Notes: generated from the letters alone by a model not told the origin. A stretch of 7,149 bases of DNA from Microcaldota archaeon (GCA_021828345.1 JAJZJI010000058.1:1-7149); one strand, 5' to 3'; shown: positions 1-6,438, counted from the stretch's first letter. Numbers and translations are program-made.

Positions 1-177
1 AACACTTGCTCTTGCTATTGCACGCTTGCGCTTGCTCTTTACAGTTACAGAGCGCTCTATCTTCTTTGCACTTACCTTTTTCTTTGTGCTTCTTGCTCTT
101 ACAATCTTTGGCTTCTTCTCCTGCGCTTCTATTTTTTCATCTGCAACTTTTTCTTGTGCAATTTCAGCATCGCTCAT
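1..177 (-). CDS. rps9: Ribosomal protein uS9 (S9p), N-terminal part, cut by window edge
   Basis: Small-subunit ribosomal protein uS9, whose C-terminal tail reaches the P-site tRNA in known ribosomes. Only the first 59 residues are in the window. Residues 47-59 (KSKRKRAIARASV) match the usual start of archaeal S9, where a KRKRAIARA-type motif opens the fold. The preceding 46 or so residues are an extension: residues 1-22 are rich in Glu, Ala and Gln with several Lys, and residues 23-43 are strongly basic (RARSTKKKVSAKK). The ATG at 177-175 is chosen because AAGGAGTGA ends 4 bases before it; this motif also forms the last codons and stop of uL13. The gene follows uL13 with a 4-base gap, the conserved archaeal eL18-uL13-uS9 order, so it is surely cotranscribed. 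The identity rests on the short motif plus context. The rest of the protein lies beyond base 1. Confidence 0.9.
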   Translation of the reverse strand, partial: MSDAEIAQEKVADEKIEAQEKKPKIVRARSTKKKVSAKKIERSVTVKSKRKRAIARASV

Positions 178-181
178 AATA

Positions 182-190
182 TCACTCCTT
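182..190 (-). promoter_or_regulatory. Shine-Dalgarno site for uS9, embedded in the uL13 stop
   Basis: The minus strand reads AAGGAGTGA, a strong match to the archaeal anti-Shine-Dalgarno, and its TGA is the uL13 stop codon. The uS9 ATG follows after 4 bases. The overlap suggests translational coupling, with ribosomes ending uL13 positioned to start uS9. Confidence 0.75.
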
Positions 191-634
191 GCTATATCCA
201 AGCAGCTCAGATAACTGCTTTAATGTCATTGTATTTACAAATATATCCTTTGGATTCTTAGATTTTATATCCTTTATTTCACTCTTCTCAAATAGTTCTG
301 GTGTTCCGGAAAAAACGCGCAGTTTTCTATATGCAGCCTTTCCTCTAGGCCTTCTATACGGAAGCATACCACGCACTATTCTCTTAAATAACATATCCGT
401 TCTTCTCGGCCAATAAGGCGAGTGCTCAGGATTTGCCTTCTCCTTTAAAATAAGCCTTTTGTGATATCTTGCAAGTATATCCTTTCTATTACCGCTTATT
501 ATAGATTCATCAACATTTAGCACGGCAACATTCTTTCCATTAAGCAATTCTTTTGCAGCAACACTTGCCACTCTACCAATTACCTTGCTTTTGGCATCAA
601 ATACAATATAATCCTTTGGATCTATGCTCTCCAT
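182..634 (-). CDS. rpl13: Ribosomal protein uL13 (L13p)
   Basis: Large-subunit ribosomal protein uL13, an rRNA-binding protein. The 150-residue product is of normal archaeal length. It starts with the family's typical strand and helix (residues 9-30, YIVFDAKSKVIGRVAS and onward), then VLNVDESIISGNR (38-50), and carries the signature region at 77-111: RRTDMLFKRIVRGMLPYRR followed by GKAAYRKLRVFSGTP. The ATG at 634-632 is supported by AAAGGAG at 646-640, 5 bases upstream. It lies 21 bases after the eL18 stop and 4 bases before uS9, so it is an internal gene of the rpoD-tRNA-eL18-uL13-uS9 unit. Nothing is broken or missing. Confidence 0.97.
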   Translation of the reverse strand: MESIDPKDYIVFDAKSKVIGRVASVAAKELLNGKNVAVLNVDESIISGNRKDILARYHKRLILKEKANPEHSPYWPRRTDMLFKRIVRGMLPYRRPRGKAAYRKLRVFSGTPELFEKSEIKDIKSKNPKDIFVNTMTLKQLSELLGYSKE

Positions 635-655
635 ATTAACTCCTTTTTATTTTAA

Positions 656-1021
656 TCAAACTATTATGTTAACCTTTGCTTTCTTGCCCTTTATCGAATT
701 ATAAAACTCCTTTATATCCAAAATCTTACATTCTGAACCTTTTATTGCAGCTCTTGCACTCTCAGAGTACTCAAGGGCTGTTATTGTAATTTTATGATTT
801 ATATGTGCATGTCCTAATACCTTTCCAGGGACTATTACATTATCACCAGACTTTGCAAGCTTTGCTATCTTATACGTATTAACAGATATTCTCGAACGTT
901 CTGGAACTGCTACCTCATCATAAATTTTTCGCCATAATTTTTTATGGCTATCACTGAGCTTTCCTTCCTTGAGCAGCGCAAGCCACTCCTTAACAACACT
1001 TTTTTCTGGGGTAATTTTCAT
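656..1021 (-). CDS. rpl18e: Ribosomal protein eL18 (L18e)
   Basis: Archaeal/eukaryotic large-subunit protein eL18, related in fold to uL15. The product is 121 residues, as usual for archaea. Recognisable parts are the N-terminal helix with WLALLKEGKLSDSHKKLWRK, the segment AVPERSRISVNTYKIAKLA, and the glycine-rich NVIVPGKVLGHAHINHKITI that typifies the uL15/eL18 family. A GTG at 1030-1028 would add three residues, but I prefer the ATG at 1021-1019. The GTG lies inside GGTGA, which sits 5 bases ahead of the ATG and looks like its Shine-Dalgarno. Also, tRNA-Leu ends at 1036, leaving the GTG a leader of only 5 bases. The gene lies between tRNA-Leu and uL13, a conserved archaeal neighbourhood. 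Confidence 0.96.
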   Translation of the reverse strand: MKITPEKSVVKEWLALLKEGKLSDSHKKLWRKIYDEVAVPERSRISVNTYKIAKLAKSGDNVIVPGKVLGHAHINHKITITALEYSESARAAIKGSECKILDIKEFYNSIKGKKAKVNIIV

Positions 1022-1026
1022 AATAT

Positions 1027-1031
1027 TCACC
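1027..1031 (-). promoter_or_regulatory. Shine-Dalgarno site deciding the eL18 start
   Basis: The minus strand reads GGTGA followed by ATATT and then the ATG at 1021. The motif lies within the 14 bases left between the tRNA-Leu 3' end and the eL18 start codon. It overlaps the alternative GTG start and argues against it. Confidence 0.65.
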
Positions 1032-1035
1032 GATT

Positions 1036-1143
1036 TGCGAGGGGAGAGATTTGAACTCTCGCAGTCACTAAAGACACAGGAGTTCTGATGGCAAAAATAC
1101 CACCCTCAGTCCTGCGCATTTGACCATACTCTGCCACCCTCGC
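1036..1143 (-). tRNA. tRNA-Leu (anticodon GAG), intron-containing
   Basis: Class II tRNA, 108 nt in the genome and 87 nt after removal of a 21-nt intron. The acceptor stem GCGAGGG (1143-1137) pairs fully with CCCTCGC (1043-1037), and the discriminator base is A, as in tRNA-Leu. The D arm is GCA/TGC with GG in the loop. The anticodon stem is CAGGA (1114-1110) with TCCTG (1081-1077). The spliced loop is CTGAGGC, giving anticodon GAG at 1107-1105, which reads CUC and CUU. A 16-nt variable arm and the T arm GAGAG-TTCAAAT-CTCTC follow. CCA is not encoded. The tRNA lies 12 bases after the rpoD stop and 14 bases before the eL18 ATG, so it is probably cut out of a shared transcript. From memory, haloarchaeal S9 operons also begin with a tRNA-Leu beside eL18, so the position is not unique. 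Confidence 0.96.
1083..1103 (-). other. tRNA-Leu intron with bulge-helix-bulge splice site
   Basis: The 21-nt intron begins after anticodon-loop position 37 and ends before position 38, the canonical archaeal site. The fold is complete: a central 4-bp helix pairs loop bases 32-35 (CTGA) with TCAG inside the intron. One 3-nt bulge is GGG (36, 37 and the first intron base) and the other is AAC (last two intron bases and position 38). The internal hairpin is TGGT/GCCA around ATTTTT. This is the standard substrate for the archaeal splicing endonuclease. Confidence 0.92.
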
Positions 1144-1155
1144 AGCATATACGCA

Positions 1156-1722
1156 TTATTTTATAGCTTTCTTAATCTCTTTCAATCTCTCTTTTATACT
1201 CTCCGCCGCTTTAATTACTATCTCTTTGGGTGGCATTTGGCCAAATGTCTCAATATAAAATTCATATTTGTTCTCAGATATTTCCTTGAATGTTGCAAGT
1301 CCCGGCTGGAACTTTGCATGCTTTATGCCCATTCCAAGAATAGCCTTGCCGTCTATTCTAAGGCGCTGCTCATTGCCCAATTTTATTATAGGTATATCAC
1401 CATTAGCAACTACAACATCCTTATCCGTGCTCTTCAAATCGCGGGAGTATACAGTAATTGGACCTGTAGCCTCTAAACTAAATACAATCTCATCGCTCTC
1501 GTTATAGCCCTTGCTGGGAGTCTTTATAGGTATTAAACCTATTCTATGCGCAATATATTCATCAAACATTGCGCTCGTATTCTCGTAGAATATAACCCGG
1601 TCTATGGCAAAGCATGAAACGCTATTTGCCGCAGCTCTTCTAATCGCATTGACGGCACTTATATCAGCATCCATTATAAACCTGAGCGCCTTCTCATTCT
1701 CCTCCTTTATCTCAAACTTCAT
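1156..1722 (-). CDS. rpoD: DNA-directed RNA polymerase subunit D (Rpo3)
   Basis: Archaeal RNA polymerase subunit D, the counterpart of one bacterial alpha subunit N-terminal domain and of eukaryotic Rpb3; with subunit L it forms the assembly platform. The 188-residue product shows the alpha-like dimerisation region at 17-37 (MDADISAVNAIRRAAANSVS), then RVIFYENTSAMFDEYIAHRIGLIPI (42-66), the best family signature, then DGKAILGMGIKHAKFQPGLA (124-143). The only cysteine is C37, so the Fe-S domain found in some archaeal homologues is absent, as the short length also implies. The ATG at 1722-1720 has GTGAG 3 bases upstream and a TATA-like box about 35 bases upstream. It is the first gene of the unit; the rps13-rps4-rps11 genes that often precede rpoD in archaea are not here. 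Gene symbol rpoD here is not the bacterial sigma-70 gene. Confidence 0.97.
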   Translation of the reverse strand: MKFEIKEENEKALRFIMDADISAVNAIRRAAANSVSCFAIDRVIFYENTSAMFDEYIAHRIGLIPIKTPSKGYNESDEIVFSLEATGPITVYSRDLKSTDKDVVVANGDIPIIKLGNEQRLRIDGKAILGMGIKHAKFQPGLATFKEISENKYEFYIETFGQMPPKEIVIKAAESIKERLKEIKKAIK

Positions 1723-1752
1723 TGGCTCACTTGTAGTAATTAAATTCGGTTA

Positions 1753-1762
1753 TATTTATAAA
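1753..1762 (-). promoter_or_regulatory. TATA-like box for the rpoD-tRNA-ribosomal protein unit
   Basis: The minus strand reads TTTATAAATA centred about 35 bases before the rpoD ATG. With the usual archaeal spacing of roughly 25 bases, transcription would begin near 1732, leaving a leader of about 10 bases that holds the GTGAG motif. The assignment is by sequence and spacing only. Confidence 0.6.
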
Positions 1763-1852
1763 GCATTCTTGATATATACTAATGCTGTGGATAAACGCAT
1801 AACTAACCATTATGGTATCGCAATAGAATAATATGTAATTATGTGATAAAAA

Positions 1853-1863
1853 TATTTATAAAG
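1853..1863 (+). promoter_or_regulatory. TATA-like box for the plus-strand unknown gene
   Basis: The plus strand reads TATTTATAAAG, preceded by the A-rich GATAAAAA that could act as a TFB recognition element. Expected initiation is near 1880-1885. That is downstream of the GTG at 1870 and a few bases upstream of the ATG at 1894, so this box favours the ATG start. Region 1723-1893 otherwise holds only the two divergent promoters. Confidence 0.5.
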
Positions 1864-1893
1864 ATATAGGTGAAAGAGTTGGATTTTCTAGGA

Positions 1894-2514
1894 ATGCTTG
1901 AATCTAGGGTAATGAATAATAATATCAACAAAGAGCGCTATTATTATGGCGTAAAGGATAGGGCGCACATATCAAAGTCCAAAATAATAAAGAATAGTAT
2001 GTCCAATAATATCGATATTAATGAGATATGGACATTGGATTATAACCAAATGTCTGGAATAAGATACATGTTTTGTGAGTCATTAAGTTATCCCATATTT
2101 ATATCCGTTTATGATGTAAATACACGCGCGCTCTGCGCAGCAAATCTATTTAAGCCGGATAGCTCAGTAATGAATTATTTATCGAAAATACTCTCAAAAA
2201 TGAATGGCCTGCAATCTAAGACCAGCCCATCATTGCAAGGCAGAATCTTCGGAATGCAAAATGACCAAAACACAGCATTACTAGTTGATATAATCAGGCT
2301 TTTTGCATTAAATAATATATCACTTATAGAGGCGGATTTATTCGGCAGCGAATTACGTAGTATCGTAATAGATGCACATGTTGGTATGAGTTTTAATCTG
2401 CTTGCACTCGATAGAATATATAGACCTGGAGAGCTTAATTACTCTAAAACTATGGTTCAATTCGAATATGAGAATAGGGATCGGTTAAAATACATTAAGG
2501 ACCTGCTTAAATAG
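1894..2514 (+). CDS. Uncharacterised protein, probably soluble
   Basis: I do not recognise this 206-residue product. It is the only plus-strand gene in the window. No membrane segment, signal peptide, metal-binding cluster or nucleotide-binding loop is visible. The sequence suggests a mixed alpha/beta fold: a Lys- and Asn-rich start, then hydrophobic strand-like stretches such as YPIFISVYDV, a helix-like TALLVDIIRLFALNN, the strand-like RSIVIDAHVG, and a charged C-terminal helix ending KYIKDLLK. It has two cysteines, not arranged as a pair. Start choice is uncertain. The frame is open from GTG 1870 (214 residues), but that codon lies only 6 bases after the TATA-like box, so ATG 1894 fits better; ATG 1912 and TTG 1879, the latter 5 bases after GGTGA, are alternatives. 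It diverges from rpoD and converges with the flippase gene, one base apart. The long open frame, promoter and lack of any competing gene make it real; the function is open. Confidence 0.75.
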   Translation: MLESRVMNNNINKERYYYGVKDRAHISKSKIIKNSMSNNIDINEIWTLDYNQMSGIRYMFCESLSYPIFISVYDVNTRALCAANLFKPDSSVMNYLSKILSKMNGLQSKTSPSLQGRIFGMQNDQNTALLVDIIRLFALNNISLIEADLFGSELRSIVIDAHVGMSFNLLALDRIYRPGELNYSKTMVQFEYENRDRLKYIKDLLK

Positions 2515-2515
2515 A

Positions 2516-4090
2516 TTATAAAAATATGGATATATAATTTGTCATAAAAGAGAAGAACTTATTAAAGAGAGGCAGGCGATTAGTTAGATTATCTATTTTC
2601 TTTATGTCATTTCTACTAATACATTTTAATATACCTAAGAGTATTGGGTATATTGCAAGCGTTAATATCGGGGCTAATATTATTTGAGGTATAAAATATC
2701 CTGGAAGTATTATTGTGGTAATAAAAAATAGCGCCCCCATTAGCATATTTGCAATTGTTATGCGTATAAGCCGATCAATTCTAAAGTCAACCTTAAATGT
2801 TCTTCTCATAGGTATTGCAAATAGTATGCTAGTAATTAAAGGGGTTGCTAAAAAGATTGTTATTGCGGCGCCAAGCCCTCCAAATATTGGTATAAGAATT
2901 AATGCAAGCAGTATCTGAGATATTGATATTATTATGTTGTATTTGAGCAATGATCGCAGCATGCTTGCGCTAATAAGAAGCTGACTTGCATATATACCAA
3001 ATATGCCTATAAAGAATCCTAAGCCGAATATGGCTATATATAATGGGGAGAGCGTGTATGCGCTTCCAAATGCAGTATAGGATATAGGCTTTGAGAGTAC
3101 CATAACGGCAAAGAGCATAGGACTTGCCACAAGATATGAAAGGTATACAGAGTAAGAAAAAATTCTTCCGGTATTTCTTTTATTTGAATCATTTATAAGA
3201 CTACTACTAAATGCTGATATCAATGATATACTTACAGAATCGGTTATTATATTTATCAAAAAGCCCGTTTTGGATGCTACGCCAAAGTTTCCTATAACAA
3301 ATGCCGTTGCAAATATTCCAAGTATTATTAAGGCCGCATTGCTCATCACTACACGCATAAAATTTGCCGCTGCGATGGGCACGGAGAAGTTAAATAATCG
3401 CTTAATACCCATATATGTTGGTTTTATAAACGGTATTTTATTCTTAATAAGTATATAGTAAATTTCTGCGACAAATCCTATAAGATATGCGAATATTAAG
3501 GCAAATATTGGGGCGAGCGATCCGAACCCTAAAAGCGCCAAAATTATTGAAAGCGCGGATTGTATTATTGAGACTATTATAAGTGAGACTGCTATCTGTT
3601 TACCATTACCAAATCCGACCAGTGCGCCATTTACTGCGCCAAATAACATCATTATCAGTATCGAAATAGATGCAATTTCTATTACATATGTATATTGCGG
3701 GCTATGAAGCGCCTGGACTGCAAAAAAAGGACTTGTTAAAAATGTTGCTATTGTGAGTATGGTTCCTGTAATCAATATAATTGCAAGACCATTACTTATT
3801 GCATCGCCCATACGCTTATAATCATTTTTGTTTTTATATTCGGTCACAAATTTATTAAGAGCCGTTCCTATCCCAAAGTTCCCAACAGCATCAAAGAATC
3901 CCGTTACAGCTATTGCAAGTGTATATACACCATAGGTACTTGGACCCAAAATCCTTACTACTATTATAAATGATGCGGCAAGAAGAATAAATGAAAGGAT
4001 CTTTCCTGTAAATATAACACCAGCTACTTTAACAGCCCTGCTCCCGATATGTGCCGAACTATTATTTTTACTTGTATTAGATGCGCCCAT
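2516..4090 (-). CDS. Wzx-like lipid-linked oligosaccharide flippase (MOP superfamily)
   Basis: Predicted polytopic membrane protein of 524 residues resembling polysaccharide biosynthesis (RfbX/Wzx) exporters. These flip lipid-linked glycans to the outer face of the membrane for protein glycosylation or surface polysaccharide. After a hydrophilic N-terminus of about 17 residues comes the typical opening of the family: GKILSFILLAASFIIVVRIL (29-48), then GPSTYGVYTLAIAVTGFFDAV, and GIGTALNKFVTEYK (73-86). About a dozen to fourteen hydrophobic segments follow to residue 490, with a charged cytoplasmic-type tail. Length is slightly above the usual 420-500. The ATG at 4090-4088 has AAGGA 4 bases upstream. 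It lies 27 bases after the GT-C-like gene and is probably cotranscribed with it. The substrate cannot be told from sequence; an AglR-like role in archaeal N-glycosylation is an inference. Confidence 0.88.
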   Translation of the reverse strand: MGASNTSKNNSSAHIGSRAVKVAGVIFTGKILSFILLAASFIIVVRILGPSTYGVYTLAIAVTGFFDAVGNFGIGTALNKFVTEYKNKNDYKRMGDAISNGLAIILITGTILTIATFLTSPFFAVQALHSPQYTYVIEIASISILIMMLFGAVNGALVGFGNGKQIAVSLIIVSIIQSALSIILALLGFGSLAPIFALIFAYLIGFVAEIYYILIKNKIPFIKPTYMGIKRLFNFSVPIAAANFMRVVMSNAALIILGIFATAFVIGNFGVASKTGFLINIITDSVSISLISAFSSSLINDSNKRNTGRIFSYSVYLSYLVASPMLFAVMVLSKPISYTAFGSAYTLSPLYIAIFGLGFFIGIFGIYASQLLISASMLRSLLKYNIIISISQILLALILIPIFGGLGAAITIFLATPLITSILFAIPMRRTFKVDFRIDRLIRITIANMLMGALFFITTIILPGYFIPQIILAPILTLAIYPILLGILKCISRNDIKKIDNLTNRLPLFNKFFSFMTNYISIFL

Positions 4091-4117
4091 AGAATCCTTG
4101 CATTTAGATTCAAATCA

Positions 4118-6430
4118 TCAATTATTGAAGGTTATGTTGGATATTCCGACCGGATATGTTTGATTATTATATGCAAAGTATATCCTATTCCCAGATGGCC
4201 CACCAGCAAGCACCGTGTTGAATTTATAGTATGCCATATTGTTAGTGGCATTGAATGTGCCTATTAACTTTGTTGAGCCTGTTAGTATATTATTATCAAG
4301 CACTTCTACATTAGATATTGTGCCTAAAGATATTGCATTTATACTTATTGTAGTGTTTATATCTTCTACACCATTTTGCGCTAATATAGCATTATATGGG
4401 GCATATACGGTCACTGTGCCGCCATTTATTGGCGTCCATAAAATCTTCTGTTGTCCATTAAGATTATAGATGCTCTCATTCCAATCTGTCAATGTTGGAA
4501 ATGATACATAACTCTTAAAGAGTGAGCCATCTATAGCATTTATAGTAGTAAATCCTAGAGTAGAGTTGCCCTCGTATATTGGGGCGCCGAATGTTTTTAT
4601 TAAATAAATTCCAATTGTATTCAAATCGGTTTTATTATATGCAGTTTTATCAAGCGTAACGATTGTAGTATTGTAAAAGTATAATGAGAGTAATGTCTGA
4701 TTTGTATAATTTTCTATTATTGGAGATCCGTAATCAAATGCACCGAACTGTTCAAGATTTGTTGCGCTTACCGCAAGAGGTACATTATAAACAGATAGCT
4801 GTTCTGTAGTATTTTCACGCGTTAAATATCCTCCAATTATACTTTTATGAGATGCAATTGTGCTAAACATTGCCTTGCCCGGATATAACCCAGGCTGCAA
4901 TGAATATTGATCTGGAAGTATTGGTAATACAAGAACGGTAAAGTTTTGTGGTAGTGTACCCAACTGAACATATAGATTAGACATATTAATAACCGTTGTA
5001 GTTTGAGCTATTTGCGTTGCAGATAATGGGGGCATTGCAACCTCAATTATTATAAATAAAGAAATTACTGCAGCGGTTACTAACTCCATCTTTTTTATGT
5101 GTATATGCAAATTTTTGTGCTTTAAAAACTCAAAGAGCTCATTTGTACCAATGGAGGCAACTATTGCACCTGCAATCATAACCAAAAGATCAAACCTACC
5201 AGGCTCTCTTATTATATTAACCCCTGGAATTAACTTTGCTAGTAAATAAAGTCCTGGTATATTTGTATTATTATTGTTTATCAATATGTAAGGGCCCAAT
5301 GATAGAAGGAAAAATATTATTCCTATAAAAATCCAAATATAGGTATCCTGCCTTTTTTTGTACATACCATATAGTGCCAGAATCATTGCAATATAACCAA
5401 AATAGGATATTGTTTCGCCAAGATCTCCATGATATAATGATATGTACGATGCTGACGCCCCATTAAATATACCATTATAGAAACTTGGAAGAAAATAGGA
5501 TAGTATATCATCGCTCCATACCATATTATTCTGTACACCATTAAACTGATTTAGAGTACTGCCAGACGTTTTGGTTATAAATGGTATAAATGCCCATGAA
5601 CCTAATATAAACGTCGCTACAATAAATATTGCAATGAGCGTGAAGAATTCCACATTTAAAACATGACTGCGTGTTTGTTTTTTTAGTAAATAAAATAGGA
5701 ATATCAAAACAAATACCATTATTGTCATTACGCCCTGCTCCACATCTCCCATAAACATTGATAGTAAAAAGGATATTGAAAGAAATAGCGCTAATATATA
5801 TTTGCCATATTTTATGTGCTTATGATTTATTTTAATGTAATCTTTCTTTATTATGCGCATGAAAAAGTAGATTGAGAGTGGTATCCATTCTATATTTGCA
5901 TATTCAATATGTCCATAGGACTGCGCGATGTGGAATGCGCTGAATGTATAAATTATTCCTGCAATGAATGCAGCGTACTTATTCTTTACTACATAGTCAG
6001 ATAATATAAACATAGTAAATCCTGAGAGCATTATTCCCAAGAAGAAGAGCACATTGTATGCAAATGCATTGCTAATAGCTTCAAGCGGATATATTATCAA
6101 AGAACCTATAGGTATTAGGGTCTGGTATACTAAATTTGATCCAACCGGCCAGAATAGTAGCATTGAAGAGTATATGCTCTGATGCAATGTAAATGTGGAG
6201 TATCCCACCCACCAGTTATTCCATAACATCTGATATATATCCCCACCAACGCCTGCAACTCTATTCGTAATGCCAACAGTTATAGGGTAAAATACAAATA
6301 AAGATAGTATAAGATATATGAGCATCACAAGAAATAGCACGCGATTACTGTAGAGAGTATTTTTTAGTAGATGAATAATGTTATTCTCCTTTACAGGATG
6401 TTCTGTTGTATTTACTTCAATGTTATCCAA
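4118..6430 (-). CDS. Polytopic membrane protein with large outer domain, probable GT-C glycosyltransferase
   Basis: Predicted 770-residue membrane protein. About a dozen hydrophobic segments fill residues 31-466, and a soluble domain (467-770) follows, expected outside the cell. Motifs fit membrane glycosyltransferases of the GT-C fold that use lipid-linked sugars: GGDIYQMLWNNWW (62-74), with D64 in the first outer loop where GT-C enzymes keep a catalytic acid; ETISYFGYIAMILAL (339-353); and REPGRF (408-413), a conserved loop in YfhO-like and related families. No exact family or sugar can be named. The outer domain has 13 N-X-S/T sequons (for example N482, N574, N577, N692, N756), against 2 in residues 1-466, and only 16 acidic and 11 Lys/Arg residues. 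The start is a TTG at 6430-6428, with GTGA 4 bases upstream. No ATG occurs before codon 36, inside the first membrane segment, so a TTG start is likely. Its neighbours are the FKBP (upstream, 45-base gap) and the flippase (downstream). Confidence 0.75.
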   Translation of the reverse strand: MDNIEVNTTEHPVKENNIIHLLKNTLYSNRVLFLVMLIYLILSLFVFYPITVGITNRVAGVGGDIYQMLWNNWWVGYSTFTLHQSIYSSMLLFWPVGSNLVYQTLIPIGSLIIYPLEAISNAFAYNVLFFLGIMLSGFTMFILSDYVVKNKYAAFIAGIIYTFSAFHIAQSYGHIEYANIEWIPLSIYFFMRIIKKDYIKINHKHIKYGKYILALFLSISFLLSMFMGDVEQGVMTIMVFVLIFLFYLLKKQTRSHVLNVEFFTLIAIFIVATFILGSWAFIPFITKTSGSTLNQFNGVQNNMVWSDDILSYFLPSFYNGIFNGASASYISLYHGDLGETISYFGYIAMILALYGMYKKRQDTYIWIFIGIIFFLLSLGPYILINNNNTNIPGLYLLAKLIPGVNIIREPGRFDLLVMIAGAIVASIGTNELFEFLKHKNLHIHIKKMELVTAAVISLFIIIEVAMPPLSATQIAQTTTVINMSNLYVQLGTLPQNFTVLVLPILPDQYSLQPGLYPGKAMFSTIASHKSIIGGYLTRENTTEQLSVYNVPLAVSATNLEQFGAFDYGSPIIENYTNQTLLSLYFYNTTIVTLDKTAYNKTDLNTIGIYLIKTFGAPIYEGNSTLGFTTINAIDGSLFKSYVSFPTLTDWNESIYNLNGQQKILWTPINGGTVTVYAPYNAILAQNGVEDINTTISINAISLGTISNVEVLDNNILTGSTKLIGTFNATNNMAYYKFNTVLAGGPSGNRIYFAYNNQTYPVGISNITFNN

Positions 6431-6434
6431 AAAA

Positions 6435-6438
6435 TCAC
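6435..6438 (-). promoter_or_regulatory. Weak Shine-Dalgarno supporting the TTG start
   Basis: The minus strand reads GTGA, then TTTT, then the TTG at 6430. It is a short match but the best-placed one. The GTG within it is not a usable start, since its frame meets a stop after eight codons. Confidence 0.35.

Noticed and set aside
1..60. Repeated CTTGCT/CTTGCG units that look like a short tandem repeat
   Set aside because: They encode the Lys/Arg/Ala/Ser-rich uS9 core start and are explained by protein composition.
26..416. Plus-strand open frames opposite uS9 and uL13
   Set aside because: These are shadows of ribosomal-protein genes; the Phe/Ser-rich translations come from Lys/Glu-rich codons read in reverse.
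1028..1030. GTG start for eL18, three codons upstream
   Set aside because: The GTG is part of the GGTGA that positions ribosomes on the ATG at 1021, and the tRNA 3' end would leave it only 5 bases of leader.
1120..1476. Plus-strand open frame opposite tRNA-Leu and rpoD
   Set aside because: It lies antisense to two certain genes, has no family resemblance and no ribosome-binding site I can see.
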